Shown piece after piece: positions 1 through 4,901 of a stretch of 7,108 bases of DNA. The DNA is from Helicobacteraceae bacterium. GTDB lineage: Bacteria; Campylobacterota; Campylobacteria; Campylobacterales; SZUA-545. Below the pieces are notes generated by a model that saw only the letters and a program-made list of their open reading frames with translations, did no database searches and was not told the DNA's origin. Position 1 is the first letter of the stretch. Every line of letters begins with the position of its first letter. Location of the stretch: NCBI GenBank assembly GCA_031282285.1, contig JAITEA010000081.1, forward strand, positions 1 through 7,108, given 5' to 3'. Both the position numbers and the translations under genes were made by a program.

Positions 1-222
1 CTTAAAGACTATCCAAGCGCCCTTAAATGGTATGAAGCCGCGTATAAACTTAATTGGAAACATTATGGGGCGTTATACAGAATGGGAATGCTGTATTTGG
101 ACGGCAGAGGGGTTAAAAAGGATGTAGTTAAAGCAAGAGAGCTTCTGGAAAGGGCGGCAAAGGGCGGCGTATCGGAAGCCAAAGAAGCCCTTCAATCCCT
201 CGATCTCAACCAATCCAAATGA
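1..222 (+). CDS. Sel1-like repeat protein, C-terminal fragment (5' end outside window)
   Basis: The first reading frame is open from base 1 and stops at TGA 220-222, giving 73 residues of the C-terminus. It carries a recognisable Sel1-like repeat: A-x-K-W-Y-E-A-A near residue 7, then a conserved G-A-L-Y-R-M-G-M-L-Y and D-G-R-G-V-K-K-D, followed by A-R-E-L-L-E-R-A-A and G-x-x-E-A. Sel1 repeats are TPR-related helical hairpins that act as protein-protein adaptors; in Helicobacter and Campylobacter such proteins are often secreted and cysteine-rich (Hcp family). No cysteine is present in this fragment, so Hcp membership cannot be argued. The start, any signal peptide and the repeat number lie outside the window. 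The family call is secure; the function is unknown. Confidence 0.85.
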   Translation, partial: LKDYPSALKWYEAAYKLNWKHYGALYRMGMLYLDGRGVKKDVVKARELLERAAKGGVSEAKEALQSLDLNQSK

Positions 223-282
223 ATCTCCCGCTTGATCGTACGAATCTCCCCTTTAACGATCGCGCCCTCTCCGCCTTTTCTC

Positions 283-308
283 GTCATTCCCGCGTAGGCG
301 GGAATCCA
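283..308 (+). repeat. dRS3/REP-like palindrome, copy A
   Basis: Perfect 8-bp arms, ATTCCCGC at 286-293 and GCGGGAAT at 298-305, enclose the 4-nt loop GTAG. The flanks are GTC on the left and CCA on the right. The 20-bp core fits the pattern ATTCCC-N8-GGGAAT known for Neisseria dRS3 repeats. Its orientation is opposite to the three copies downstream, judged by the GTC and CCA flanks. Confidence 0.85.
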
Positions 309-320
309 AAAGAGGGATTT

Positions 321-345
321 GAAACCCCCCTAAACATCAGAGGGG
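321..345. repeat. C-run/G-run palindrome, copy 1
   Basis: GAAACCCCCCT is followed by an AAACATCAG loop and AGGGG, giving a 5-bp stem (CCCCT/AGGGG). It resembles the copies at 461-491 and 691-715 in its leading GAAACCC, its ATC(AG) loop and the AAGG/AAAG tail. Confidence 0.55.
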
Positions 346-403
346 AAGGAAAGCAAGAAGCGTGATCGGAAGTTGATCAAAACCGCAAGGCTTCAATTCA
401 AGA

Positions 404-429
404 TGGATTCCCGCCTTCGCGGGAATGAC
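404..429 (-). repeat. dRS3/REP-like palindrome, copy B
   Basis: Perfect 8-bp arms at 407-414 and 419-426 enclose the loop CTTC. The flanks are TGG and GAC, the reverse complement of copy A's flanks, so A and B form an inverted pair about 120 bp apart. Confidence 0.85.
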
Positions 430-462
430 GCAATGCGGACGCGAACAGCGGGTATGACGAGA
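419..462 (+). repeat. 44-bp direct repeat, first copy
   Basis: This block starts with the right arm of copy B, continues through the linker GCAATGCGGACGCGAAC and ends with a half-site, GCGGGTATGAC (448-458), plus GAGA. It matches 614-657 at 41 of 44 positions, with the first 28 identical. Together with the shared 18 bp before the loop (401-418 and 561-578) it shows that B and C are copies of one composite unit. Confidence 0.8.
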
Positions 463-491
463 AACCCACCTTATCAGGGGGGGGGGAGGGG
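461..491. repeat. C-run/G-run palindrome, copy 2, with a G10 tract
   Basis: GAAACCCACCTTATCA is followed by an uninterrupted run of ten G (477-486), then A and four G. It sits directly after the first 44-bp repeat and so belongs to the same composite unit. Long G tracts are prone to slipped-strand length change. Confidence 0.6.
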
Positions 492-563
492 AAAGAATGG
501 GAAGCGACGCAGGGAGAGAATGCAATCAAGGCGCTTTTCGTGTTTCGTTAACTTTTTGAGAGA

Positions 564-624
564 TGGATTCCCGCCTTCCTACGCGCCTTGCGCTCCTGCG
601 GAGCGGGCGCTACGCGGGAATGAC
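564..624 (-). repeat. dRS3/REP-like palindrome, copy C, with enlarged loop
   Basis: The outer arms ATTCCCGC (567-574) and GCGGGAAT (614-621) match copy B, but the loop is 39 nt instead of 4. The extra 35 nt (579-613) form their own nested hairpin: GCGCC 583-587 pairs with GGCGC 606-610, and CGCTCC 591-596 pairs with GGAGCG 600-605 around a TGC loop. The result is one long GC-rich cruciform or RNA hairpin. Confidence 0.8.
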
Positions 625-657
625 GCAATGCGGACGCGAACTGTGGGAATGACGAGA
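614..657 (+). repeat. 44-bp direct repeat, second copy
   Basis: This is the counterpart of 419-462. The three differences all lie in the terminal half-site part (642, 644 and 648), where this copy reads GTGGGAATGAC instead of GCGGGTATGAC. Confidence 0.8.
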
Positions 658-690
658 GGCGCGATCGCAAGTTTAACGGCTTATGAAAGG

Positions 691-715
691 TTTGAAACCC
701 CCCCCCTTATCGGGG
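691..715. repeat. C-run/G-run palindrome, copy 3, with a C9 tract
   Basis: TTTGAAA precedes nine C (698-706), then TTATC and GGGG. It follows the second 44-bp repeat after about 33 nt of extra sequence, keeping the order seen in the first unit. Confidence 0.6.
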
Positions 716-756
716 ACGAAGCGGCGCGGAAAGCGACGCTCGCATGGGGAATAAGA

Positions 757-782
757 TGGATTCCCGCCTGCGCGGGTATGAC
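757..782 (-). repeat. dRS3/REP-like palindrome, copy D (one arm mismatch)
   Basis: The left arm ATTCCCGC at 760-767 and right arm GCGGGTAT at 772-779 pair in 7 of 8 positions around the loop CTGC. The flanks TGG and GAC give the same orientation as copies B and C. Confidence 0.75.
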
Positions 783-810
783 GGGAAAAATTATTCCGGC
801 GATCTTCTTA

Positions 811-821
811 GTCATTCCCGC
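811..821 (+). repeat. dRS3/REP-like half-site E
   Basis: GTCATTCCCGC is the left half of the element in the copy A orientation. No matching GCGGGAAT arm follows, so this is a degraded or truncated copy at the right edge of the repeat cluster. Confidence 0.5.
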
Positions 822-833
822 GACGGAGCAGTA

Positions 834-852
834 GCCGCTTTAGCGGCGTTTT
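834..852 (+). terminator. Possible weak intrinsic terminator
   Basis: GCCGCT (834-839) pairs with AGCGGC (842-847) across TT, realistically a 5-bp GC stem with a 4-nt loop, followed by GTTTT. The stem is short and the T tract is only four bases, so this may be a weak terminator or a chance hairpin. It lies upstream of the promoter for the HD-GYP gene and could insulate it. Confidence 0.3.
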
Positions 853-892
853 GTATGGTTTCGCCTTTATATTTTGGATTGGCGGTTAAACG

Positions 893-928
893 GCGGCGTC
901 CGATTGCGGATATCAACGCCGCTCTTTT
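893..928 (+). terminator. Possible terminator or hairpin upstream of the HD-GYP promoter
   Basis: GCGGCGT (893-899) pairs perfectly with ACGCCGC (916-922). Inside the 16-nt loop, CCG (900-902) can pair with CGG (907-909). TCTTTT (923-928) follows the stem. A GC-rich stem plus a short T tract is terminator-like, but the loop is longer than usual. No gene ends nearby on this strand, so a role is uncertain. Confidence 0.3.
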
Positions 929-982
929 CACATATTTGAGTTGCGGCAAAGAGGGGCAAGCGGACGATTATTTGAGCGGAGC

Positions 983-988
983 TATAAT
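983..988 (+). promoter_or_regulatory. Predicted sigma-70 -10 box for the HD-GYP / MBL gene pair
   Basis: TATAAT is a perfect -10 hexamer 29 nt before the ATG at 1018, giving an expected transcription start near 995 and a leader of about 20-25 nt. No good -35 hexamer is seen at the expected distance (around 960-965), which is usual in Campylobacterota. The ten-base direct repeat TTTGAGCGGA lies on both sides, at 971-980 and 1001-1010. Confidence 0.5.
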
Positions 989-1017
989 GTCCTATTCTAT
1001 TTTGAGCGGAAAAGCGT

Positions 1018-2160
1018 ATGCGAAGCCACGACGACAGACAAAAAGAGAGGCGCGAGTTAAATCCGCAGGAGATGCTGGAGACGATCTTTGAAACGATCGC
1101 CAGCATCTCCAAAGAAAAAGAGATCGATCGCATTCTGATGCTGATGGCTGATCTGGGGCGCGAACTTATATGCGCCGATCGTTGTACGATCTGGCTGTTG
1201 AGCGACGACAAAGCCACCCTTTGGACAAAGGTGGCGCACGGCATTTCGGCGATCACGATTCCAAGCGACAGCGGCGTGGTCGGACACGCGATCGCCGACA
1301 ACGCGCCGATTATCATCAACGACGCTTACGCCGACGAGCGGTTCAACCCAAGCGTCGATCTGCAAACGGGCTATGTTACGCGCAGCATTATCGCGTTGCC
1401 AATTTACGGCGGCGAGGGCGAGATCATCGGCGTTTATCAGGCGATCAACAAGATGACCGACGAGGCGGTTTTCAGCGACGACGATCTAAAGCGGCTTAAG
1501 CTCGCGGCGATCTATTCGGGCGCGACGCTGGAAACGGCGATAACCAACAAAGAGATCGAGGACACGCAAAAAGATGTGATCTTCACGATGGGCGAAGCGG
1601 GCGAGATGCGCTCCAAAGAGACGGGCAACCATGTTAAGCGCGTAGCCGAATACTCCTATATTCTGGCGCTCTCCTGCGGGCTGAGCAAAGCCGACGCGGA
1701 ACTTCTGCGTATGGCAAGCCCGATGCACGACATAGGCAAGATAGCCATTCCCGACGCGATCCTCAAAAAACCCGCCAAGCTGGACGAGGCGGAGTTTGAG
1801 ATTATGAAAACCCACGCCGAAACGGGCTATCAAATCCTCAAAAACTCCCACCGGCGCATCTTGAAAGCCGCCGCGATCGTCGCGTACGAACATCACGAAA
1901 AATATAACGGCAGAGGTTATCCGCAAGGTTTGCGGGGCGAGGATATTCATATATTCGGGCGCATTACGGCGCTGGCGGACGTGTTTGACGCTTTGGGCAG
2001 TGATCGCGTATATAAAAAGGCGTGGGAGCTTGAGAAAATCTTAGCGCTATTCAAAGAGGAAAAAGGCGCGCATTTCGATCCTGCTCTTGTGGACGCTTTT
2101 TTCCGCGCTCTTGACGATCTGCTCGATATTCGCAATCGCTTTGTGGACGGCGCGCATTAG
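1018..2160 (+). CDS. GAF domain + HD-GYP cyclic-di-GMP phosphodiesterase
   Basis: This 380-residue cytoplasmic protein has no signal peptide or membrane segment. Residues about 22-172 form a GAF sensor domain, ending in the typical A-I-N-K...F-S-D-D-D-L-K-R-L pattern. Residues about 185-370 form an HD-GYP domain that should hydrolyse c-di-GMP. Key residues are present: H205 (N-H-V-K-R-V-A), H237-D238 in M-H-D-I-G-K-I-A-I-P-D, H292-H293 in E-H-H-E-K, N-G-R-G-Y-P with G300-Y301-P302, D321 in A-D-V-F-D-A-L, and the closing S-D-R-V-Y-K-K-A-W. The catalytic metal site therefore looks intact. A stop at 1003-1005 makes ATG 1018 the first possible start; ATG 1072 (Met19) is an alternative, but its AGGAG touches the ATG and is too close. 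The Shine-Dalgarno before 1018 is weak (GAGCGGA). It is probably co-transcribed with the next gene. The GAF ligand cannot be read from the sequence. Confidence 0.93.
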   Translation: MRSHDDRQKERRELNPQEMLETIFETIASISKEKEIDRILMLMADLGRELICADRCTIWLLSDDKATLWTKVAHGISAITIPSDSGVVGHAIADNAPIIINDAYADERFNPSVDLQTGYVTRSIIALPIYGGEGEIIGVYQAINKMTDEAVFSDDDLKRLKLAAIYSGATLETAITNKEIEDTQKDVIFTMGEAGEMRSKETGNHVKRVAEYSYILALSCGLSKADAELLRMASPMHDIGKIAIPDAILKKPAKLDEAEFEIMKTHAETGYQILKNSHRRILKAAAIVAYEHHEKYNGRGYPQGLRGEDIHIFGRITALADVFDALGSDRVYKKAWELEKILALFKEEKGAHFDPALVDAFFRALDDLLDIRNRFVDGAH

Positions 2161-2175
2161 TGAAATGGGAGTAAA

Positions 2176-2949
2176 ATGAACGGAGTAATTATGCTAGGCG
2201 CCTACGGCGGGCGGCTAAACGACAAATCTACGACTTCGCTGCTGGTGAGCGATTCCGTGGCGATCGACGCGGGCAATCTGTTGAGCCCGCTTGGCGACTC
2301 GGCGCGCGATATTAACCATATTTTTCTAACTCACAGCCATATCGATCATATCGTCGATCTGCCGTTTATGATCGACGCTTTTTTTACAAGCCGCGATCGA
2401 TCGCTGAACATATACGGACCGCCCCAGACTATCCAGACGCTTAAAAGCAATATATTTAACGATCTGATATGGCCTGATTTTACTAAGATCGCGCTGCTTA
2501 GATCGGGCGAAGCGGCTATAACGATGAACGAGATACAACCAAATGTCTGTTACGAGATCGACGGCGTTAAACTAACGCCGTTTGAAACCAACCACACGGT
2601 TAAAAGCGTAGGTTATGTGATCGAAAAAGAGAGCAAAAAAATTATGTTCACCTCCGATACGGGCAAATGCGCGAATATCTGGAATATCTTAAACGACGAT
2701 CCAGATATAGCCTCGATCATTATCGAAGTCTCTTTTCCCTCGAACTACGAAAAACTCGCGTTGGAGAGCGGGCATTTGACGCCGAAACTGCTAAACGAAG
2801 AGCTAGCGAATCTCAAAAGAGAGGATGTGGCTATCTATATCAACCATATCAAACCGGATTTTATCGACAGGCTCAAGCGGGAGCTGATCGCCTATGAACG
2901 CACCAGAAAAGCGATACCGCTTAGCGACGGCGCGCTTATACTGCTCTAA
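2176..2949 (+). CDS. Metallo-beta-lactamase-fold protein, class II cyclic-nucleotide phosphodiesterase-like
   Basis: The 257-residue product has no signal peptide and is predicted cytoplasmic. It shows the metal-binding set of the MBL fold: T-H-S-H-I-D-H (H53, H55, D57, H58), H140 in T-N-H-T, D161 in S-D-T-G, H200 in S-G-H-L-T-P and H224 in I-N-H-I-K-P. The order L-T-H-S-H-I-D-H-I-x-D-L-P-F, S-D-T-G, I-E-V-S-F-P, S-G-H-L-T-P and H-I-K-P is characteristic of PDEase_II (PF02112) enzymes, which hydrolyse 3',5'-cAMP or cGMP. The substrate here is inferred from family resemblance only, and a generic MBL hydrolase remains possible. ATG 2176 is preceded by GGGAG at 2167-2171, and the gene starts 15 nt after the HD-GYP stop, indicating an operon. 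Confidence 0.85.
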   Translation: MNGVIMLGAYGGRLNDKSTTSLLVSDSVAIDAGNLLSPLGDSARDINHIFLTHSHIDHIVDLPFMIDAFFTSRDRSLNIYGPPQTIQTLKSNIFNDLIWPDFTKIALLRSGEAAITMNEIQPNVCYEIDGVKLTPFETNHTVKSVGYVIEKESKKIMFTSDTGKCANIWNILNDDPDIASIIIEVSFPSNYEKLALESGHLTPKLLNEELANLKREDVAIYINHIKPDFIDRLKRELIAYERTRKAIPLSDGALILL

Positions 2950-2960
2950 ATCCGCGCGCG

Positions 2961-2980
2961 CCGCCGCGAAAAAACGGCGG
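2961..2980 (+). terminator. GC-rich hairpin after the MBL gene, possible terminator
   Basis: CCGCCG (2961-2966) pairs perfectly with CGGCGG (2975-2980) across an 8-nt A-rich loop, starting 11 nt after the stop codon. No T tract follows directly; the nearest is at 3000-3005 and is more likely part of the next promoter. It may end transcription or stabilise the 3' end of the mRNA. Confidence 0.4.
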
Positions 2981-2999
2981 GGGAGCTAGATTTATAGCG

Positions 3000-3012
3000 T
3001 TTTTTGTATAGT
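3000..3012 (+). promoter_or_regulatory. Campylobacter-type sigma-70 promoter for the lipoprotein operon
   Basis: Six T and a G (3000-3006) lie directly before TATAGT (3007-3012), 26 nt before the first ATG. Campylobacter jejuni housekeeping promoters are described with a T-rich -16 element ending in G next to TATAAT and a poorly conserved -35, which fits here. The start point would be near 3019-3020. The first gene has its own Shine-Dalgarno AAGGA at 3028-3032. Confidence 0.6.
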
Positions 3013-3038
3013 AACCAAAACAAAAGCAAGGAAAGGCA

Positions 3039-3635
3039 ATGAGACGAATAGCGCTGATTGGCGCGACGATTTTCGCGCTGATTTTTATCGGCTGCTCCAC
3101 GAAGGTTACCCGCTTAGATACGAGCGAGGTCGTCGATCTTAGCGGCGACTGGAACGATGTTGATTCCAGACAGACGAGCGAGGAGCTGATCAAGAGTATG
3201 CTCAACGAGCGCTGGCTGCCGGCGTTTTACGGGCAGTACAAGACAAAACCCGTGCTGACGGTCGGCGAGATCAAAAATCTCAGCCACGAGCATATCAACA
3301 CGCAGACCTTTATGAACGACATTCAGCGCGCCGTGATCAATTCGGGCGACGCGCGGTTTATCGCCTCCAGAGACGATCGCCTGAACGCGCGCGAGGAACG
3401 CAAGGAACAAGATCAGTACGCCAAAGAAGAAACGCGCAAAAAAGAGCGGCAGGAGATCGGCGCGGATTTTATCGTCAATGGGACGATCAACACGATCATC
3501 GACAGCGAAGGCAAAACGGCGGTTAAATACTATCAGATCGATCTGACGCTTACGAGCGTAGAGTCGCAGGAGATCGTCTGGAGCGGGGGGACGAAAATCA
3601 AGAAACTGGTTGAAAACAAAAAAGTGCGACCGTAA
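3039..3635 (+). CDS. LpoB-family lipoprotein (penicillin-binding protein activator-like)
   Basis: The 198-residue protein begins with a lipoprotein signal: M-R-R, a hydrophobic stretch, and the lipobox F-I-G-C with Cys19 as the predicted lipidated residue. The mature part matches the LpoB pattern: D-L-S-G-D-W-N-D (33-40), K-P-V-L-T-V-G-E-I-K-N (70-80), F-M-N-D-I-Q-R-A-V (91-99), G-A-D-F-I-V-N-G-T-I (141-150), and Y-Q-I-D-L-T-L-T-S-V-E-S-Q-E-I-V-W-S-G (165-183). In E. coli LpoB is an outer-membrane lipoprotein that crosses the periplasm to stimulate the peptidoglycan synthase PBP1b. Whether this homologue does the same is inferred. Residues about 114-139 are a very charged Lys/Glu/Arg helix. 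AAGGA lies 6 nt before the ATG. It is the first gene of a three-gene lipoprotein operon. Confidence 0.88.
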   Translation: MRRIALIGATIFALIFIGCSTKVTRLDTSEVVDLSGDWNDVDSRQTSEELIKSMLNERWLPAFYGQYKTKPVLTVGEIKNLSHEHINTQTFMNDIQRAVINSGDARFIASRDDRLNAREERKEQDQYAKEETRKKERQEIGADFIVNGTINTIIDSEGKTAVKYYQIDLTLTSVESQEIVWSGGTKIKKLVENKKVRP

Positions 3636-3638
3636 TCG

Positions 3639-4880
3639 ATGCGCCTTGCGTTTTTAGCCGTTCTCGCCGTTTGCGTTTGCGGTTGCGTTCCGCATTCGAG
3701 CGGGTTTGCGAAGATTGAAAACTATCTTAAAGCCGGCGACGACGAAGCCGCGTTAAAAGCGCTGGAGAGCAAGCCGCCGCCCGATCGCGACAGAGTCGTA
3801 TTCGAGCTTGATCGCGCTATGATCTTGCAAAATCTTCAGCGCCACGACGAGAGCGCCGCCTCGTTTGAGACGGTCAAAAAGCTCTTTACCGAATACGACG
3901 CGATCAGCGTCAGCGAACAGAGCGCTTCGCTACTGATCAACGACGGGGCTATCGCCTACAAAGGCGCGGATTTCGAGCGCGTTCTCGCCAGCTTCTACGC
4001 GACGATCAACTATCTGCTCAAAGGCGATCTCTACGGCGCGCGCGTCGAGATTATGCAGGGCGACGAACGGCTCAAAACGATCAAAGCCGGAGCGTATATC
4101 GACGACGCGGCGCTGAGGTATCTAAGCGGCGTCGTATTCGAGGCGCTGGGCGAAAACGGCTCCGCGCTAGTATCCTACCGCCAGACCTACCGCGTATATA
4201 AAGAGGGTTTTTTTGGCGTCCCGTTCCCAAACGCGCTCAAAAACGATCTGCTGCGTCTGTCCAAAAAACTCGGCGTTACGGAAGAGTATAACCAATACAA
4301 AAACGAGTTTGGCTTATCGGGCGATTTTGGCGATCTGGGCGCCAATCAGGGCGAGCTTATCGCGATCGTAAGCGCTGGATTTGCGCCCATCAAGCGCGCC
4401 GATAGTATCGCCTTTGGCGTACCAAGCGGCATTATCAAAATCTCCGTGCCGCGCTACGAAACCAGATTTTACGCCTTGCCGATCGCGCTTGCGATCGACG
4501 GCGCGGCGGTAAATTGCGAGCTTGCAGAAAGCGTATCGGCGATCGCTTTAGAAACGCTTAAATCCGATATGCCCGAAATTATCGCCCGAACCGTCGCCAG
4601 AGTAACCGCGAAAAAGGTAACGGAAAATGTCGTCGCGTCGGCGGCTGGCGGCGGCAAAAACGACAACGCGGGCGCGGCGGTCGCGAGGCTCGCGGCAAAC
4701 CTTTTCAACGCGCTGACCGAGGTGGCGGACACTCGCGGCTGGTACGCTTTGCCCGATTCGATCTGCTTTGCGCGCGCGCGGCTGGATCAGGGCGCGCACC
4801 GCGTAACGATCGGCGCCAAAGAGTATAATATAGAGATCAAATCAGGCGAGAGATCGTTTATCGCGCCGCGTTTATATTGA
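3639..4880 (+). CDS. COG3014-like lipoprotein with helical TPR-like N-terminus
   Basis: The 413-residue protein starts with a short lipoprotein signal, M-R-L-A-F-L-A-V-L-A-V-C-V-C-G-C, where Cys16 is the likely lipidated residue. Residues about 22-225 are helical and TPR-like (for example A-L-K-A-L-E-S and A-L-R-Y-L-S-G-V-V-F-E-A-L-G). The second half is a separate domain with G-E-L-I-A-I-V-S-A-G-F-A-P-I-K (238-252), V-P-R-Y-E-T-R (270-276) and D-T-R-G-W-Y-A-L-P-D (364-373), signatures I associate with the COG3014 family. The molecular function is not known. The ATG lies 3 nt after the LpoB-like stop and lacks a clear Shine-Dalgarno, which suggests translational coupling. It is flanked by LpoB-like and LPP20 lipoproteins, so a shared envelope complex is likely. 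Residues about 333-347 are a Gly/Ala/Asn-rich low-complexity linker. Confidence 0.8.
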   Translation: MRLAFLAVLAVCVCGCVPHSSGFAKIENYLKAGDDEAALKALESKPPPDRDRVVFELDRAMILQNLQRHDESAASFETVKKLFTEYDAISVSEQSASLLINDGAIAYKGADFERVLASFYATINYLLKGDLYGARVEIMQGDERLKTIKAGAYIDDAALRYLSGVVFEALGENGSALVSYRQTYRVYKEGFFGVPFPNALKNDLLRLSKKLGVTEEYNQYKNEFGLSGDFGDLGANQGELIAIVSAGFAPIKRADSIAFGVPSGIIKISVPRYETRFYALPIALAIDGAAVNCELAESVSAIALETLKSDMPEIIARTVARVTAKKVTENVVASAAGGGKNDNAGAAVARLAANLFNALTEVADTRGWYALPDSICFARARLDQGAHRVTIGAKEYNIEIKSGERSFIAPRLY

Positions 4881-4901
4881 TTTCGTAATAAAGGAACTAA
4901 T

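Larger units (their letters stand above)
223..1017. other. Non-coding repeat-rich intergenic region (about 795 bp)
   Basis: No convincing gene lies here. The open frames that cross it read through palindromic repeats and give the low-complexity peptides M-D-S-R-L-R-G-N-D and V-I-P-A-K-A-G-I-H, which are well-known translation artefacts of such elements. The region contains four ATTCCCGC/GCGGGAAT hairpins, several half-sites, three C-run/G-run palindromes, a 44-bp duplicated block, two further hairpins near 834-852 and 893-928, and a TATAAT promoter before the next gene. A nine-base repeat, GAATCTCCC, also occurs at 221-229 and 242-250. Confidence 0.75.

Noticed and set aside
337..525. Minus-strand 62-codon frame with V-I-P-A-K-A-G-I-H
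   Set aside because: This peptide is the standard artefact of the ATTCCCGC palindrome read on the other strand; the rest is proline-rich from the G10 tract.
283..782. CRISPR array
   Set aside because: The repeats are irregularly spaced, in both orientations, self-palindromic and separated by partly repeated sequence rather than unique spacers; no cas gene is nearby.
373..834. Open frame of 153 codons on the plus strand through the repeat region
   Set aside because: It is built from repeat translations (M-D-S-R-L-R-G-N-D, D-A-M-R-T-R-T twice), has no good ribosome-binding site and crosses the homopolymer tracts; a repeat artefact.
223..1017. Insertion sequence or MITE with target-site duplication
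   Set aside because: No terminal inverted repeats bounding the whole block, no transposase remnant and no convincing flanking duplication could be found by eye.
744..1091. Plus-strand 115-codon frame overlapping the HD-GYP start
   Set aside because: It begins inside repeat copy D, spans two hairpins and the promoter, and resembles no protein family; the overlapping HD-GYP frame is clearly the real gene.
1486..1950. Minus-strand frame of 154 codons inside the HD-GYP gene
   Set aside because: It is antisense to catalytic HD-GYP codons and shows no family resemblance; a GC-driven shadow frame.
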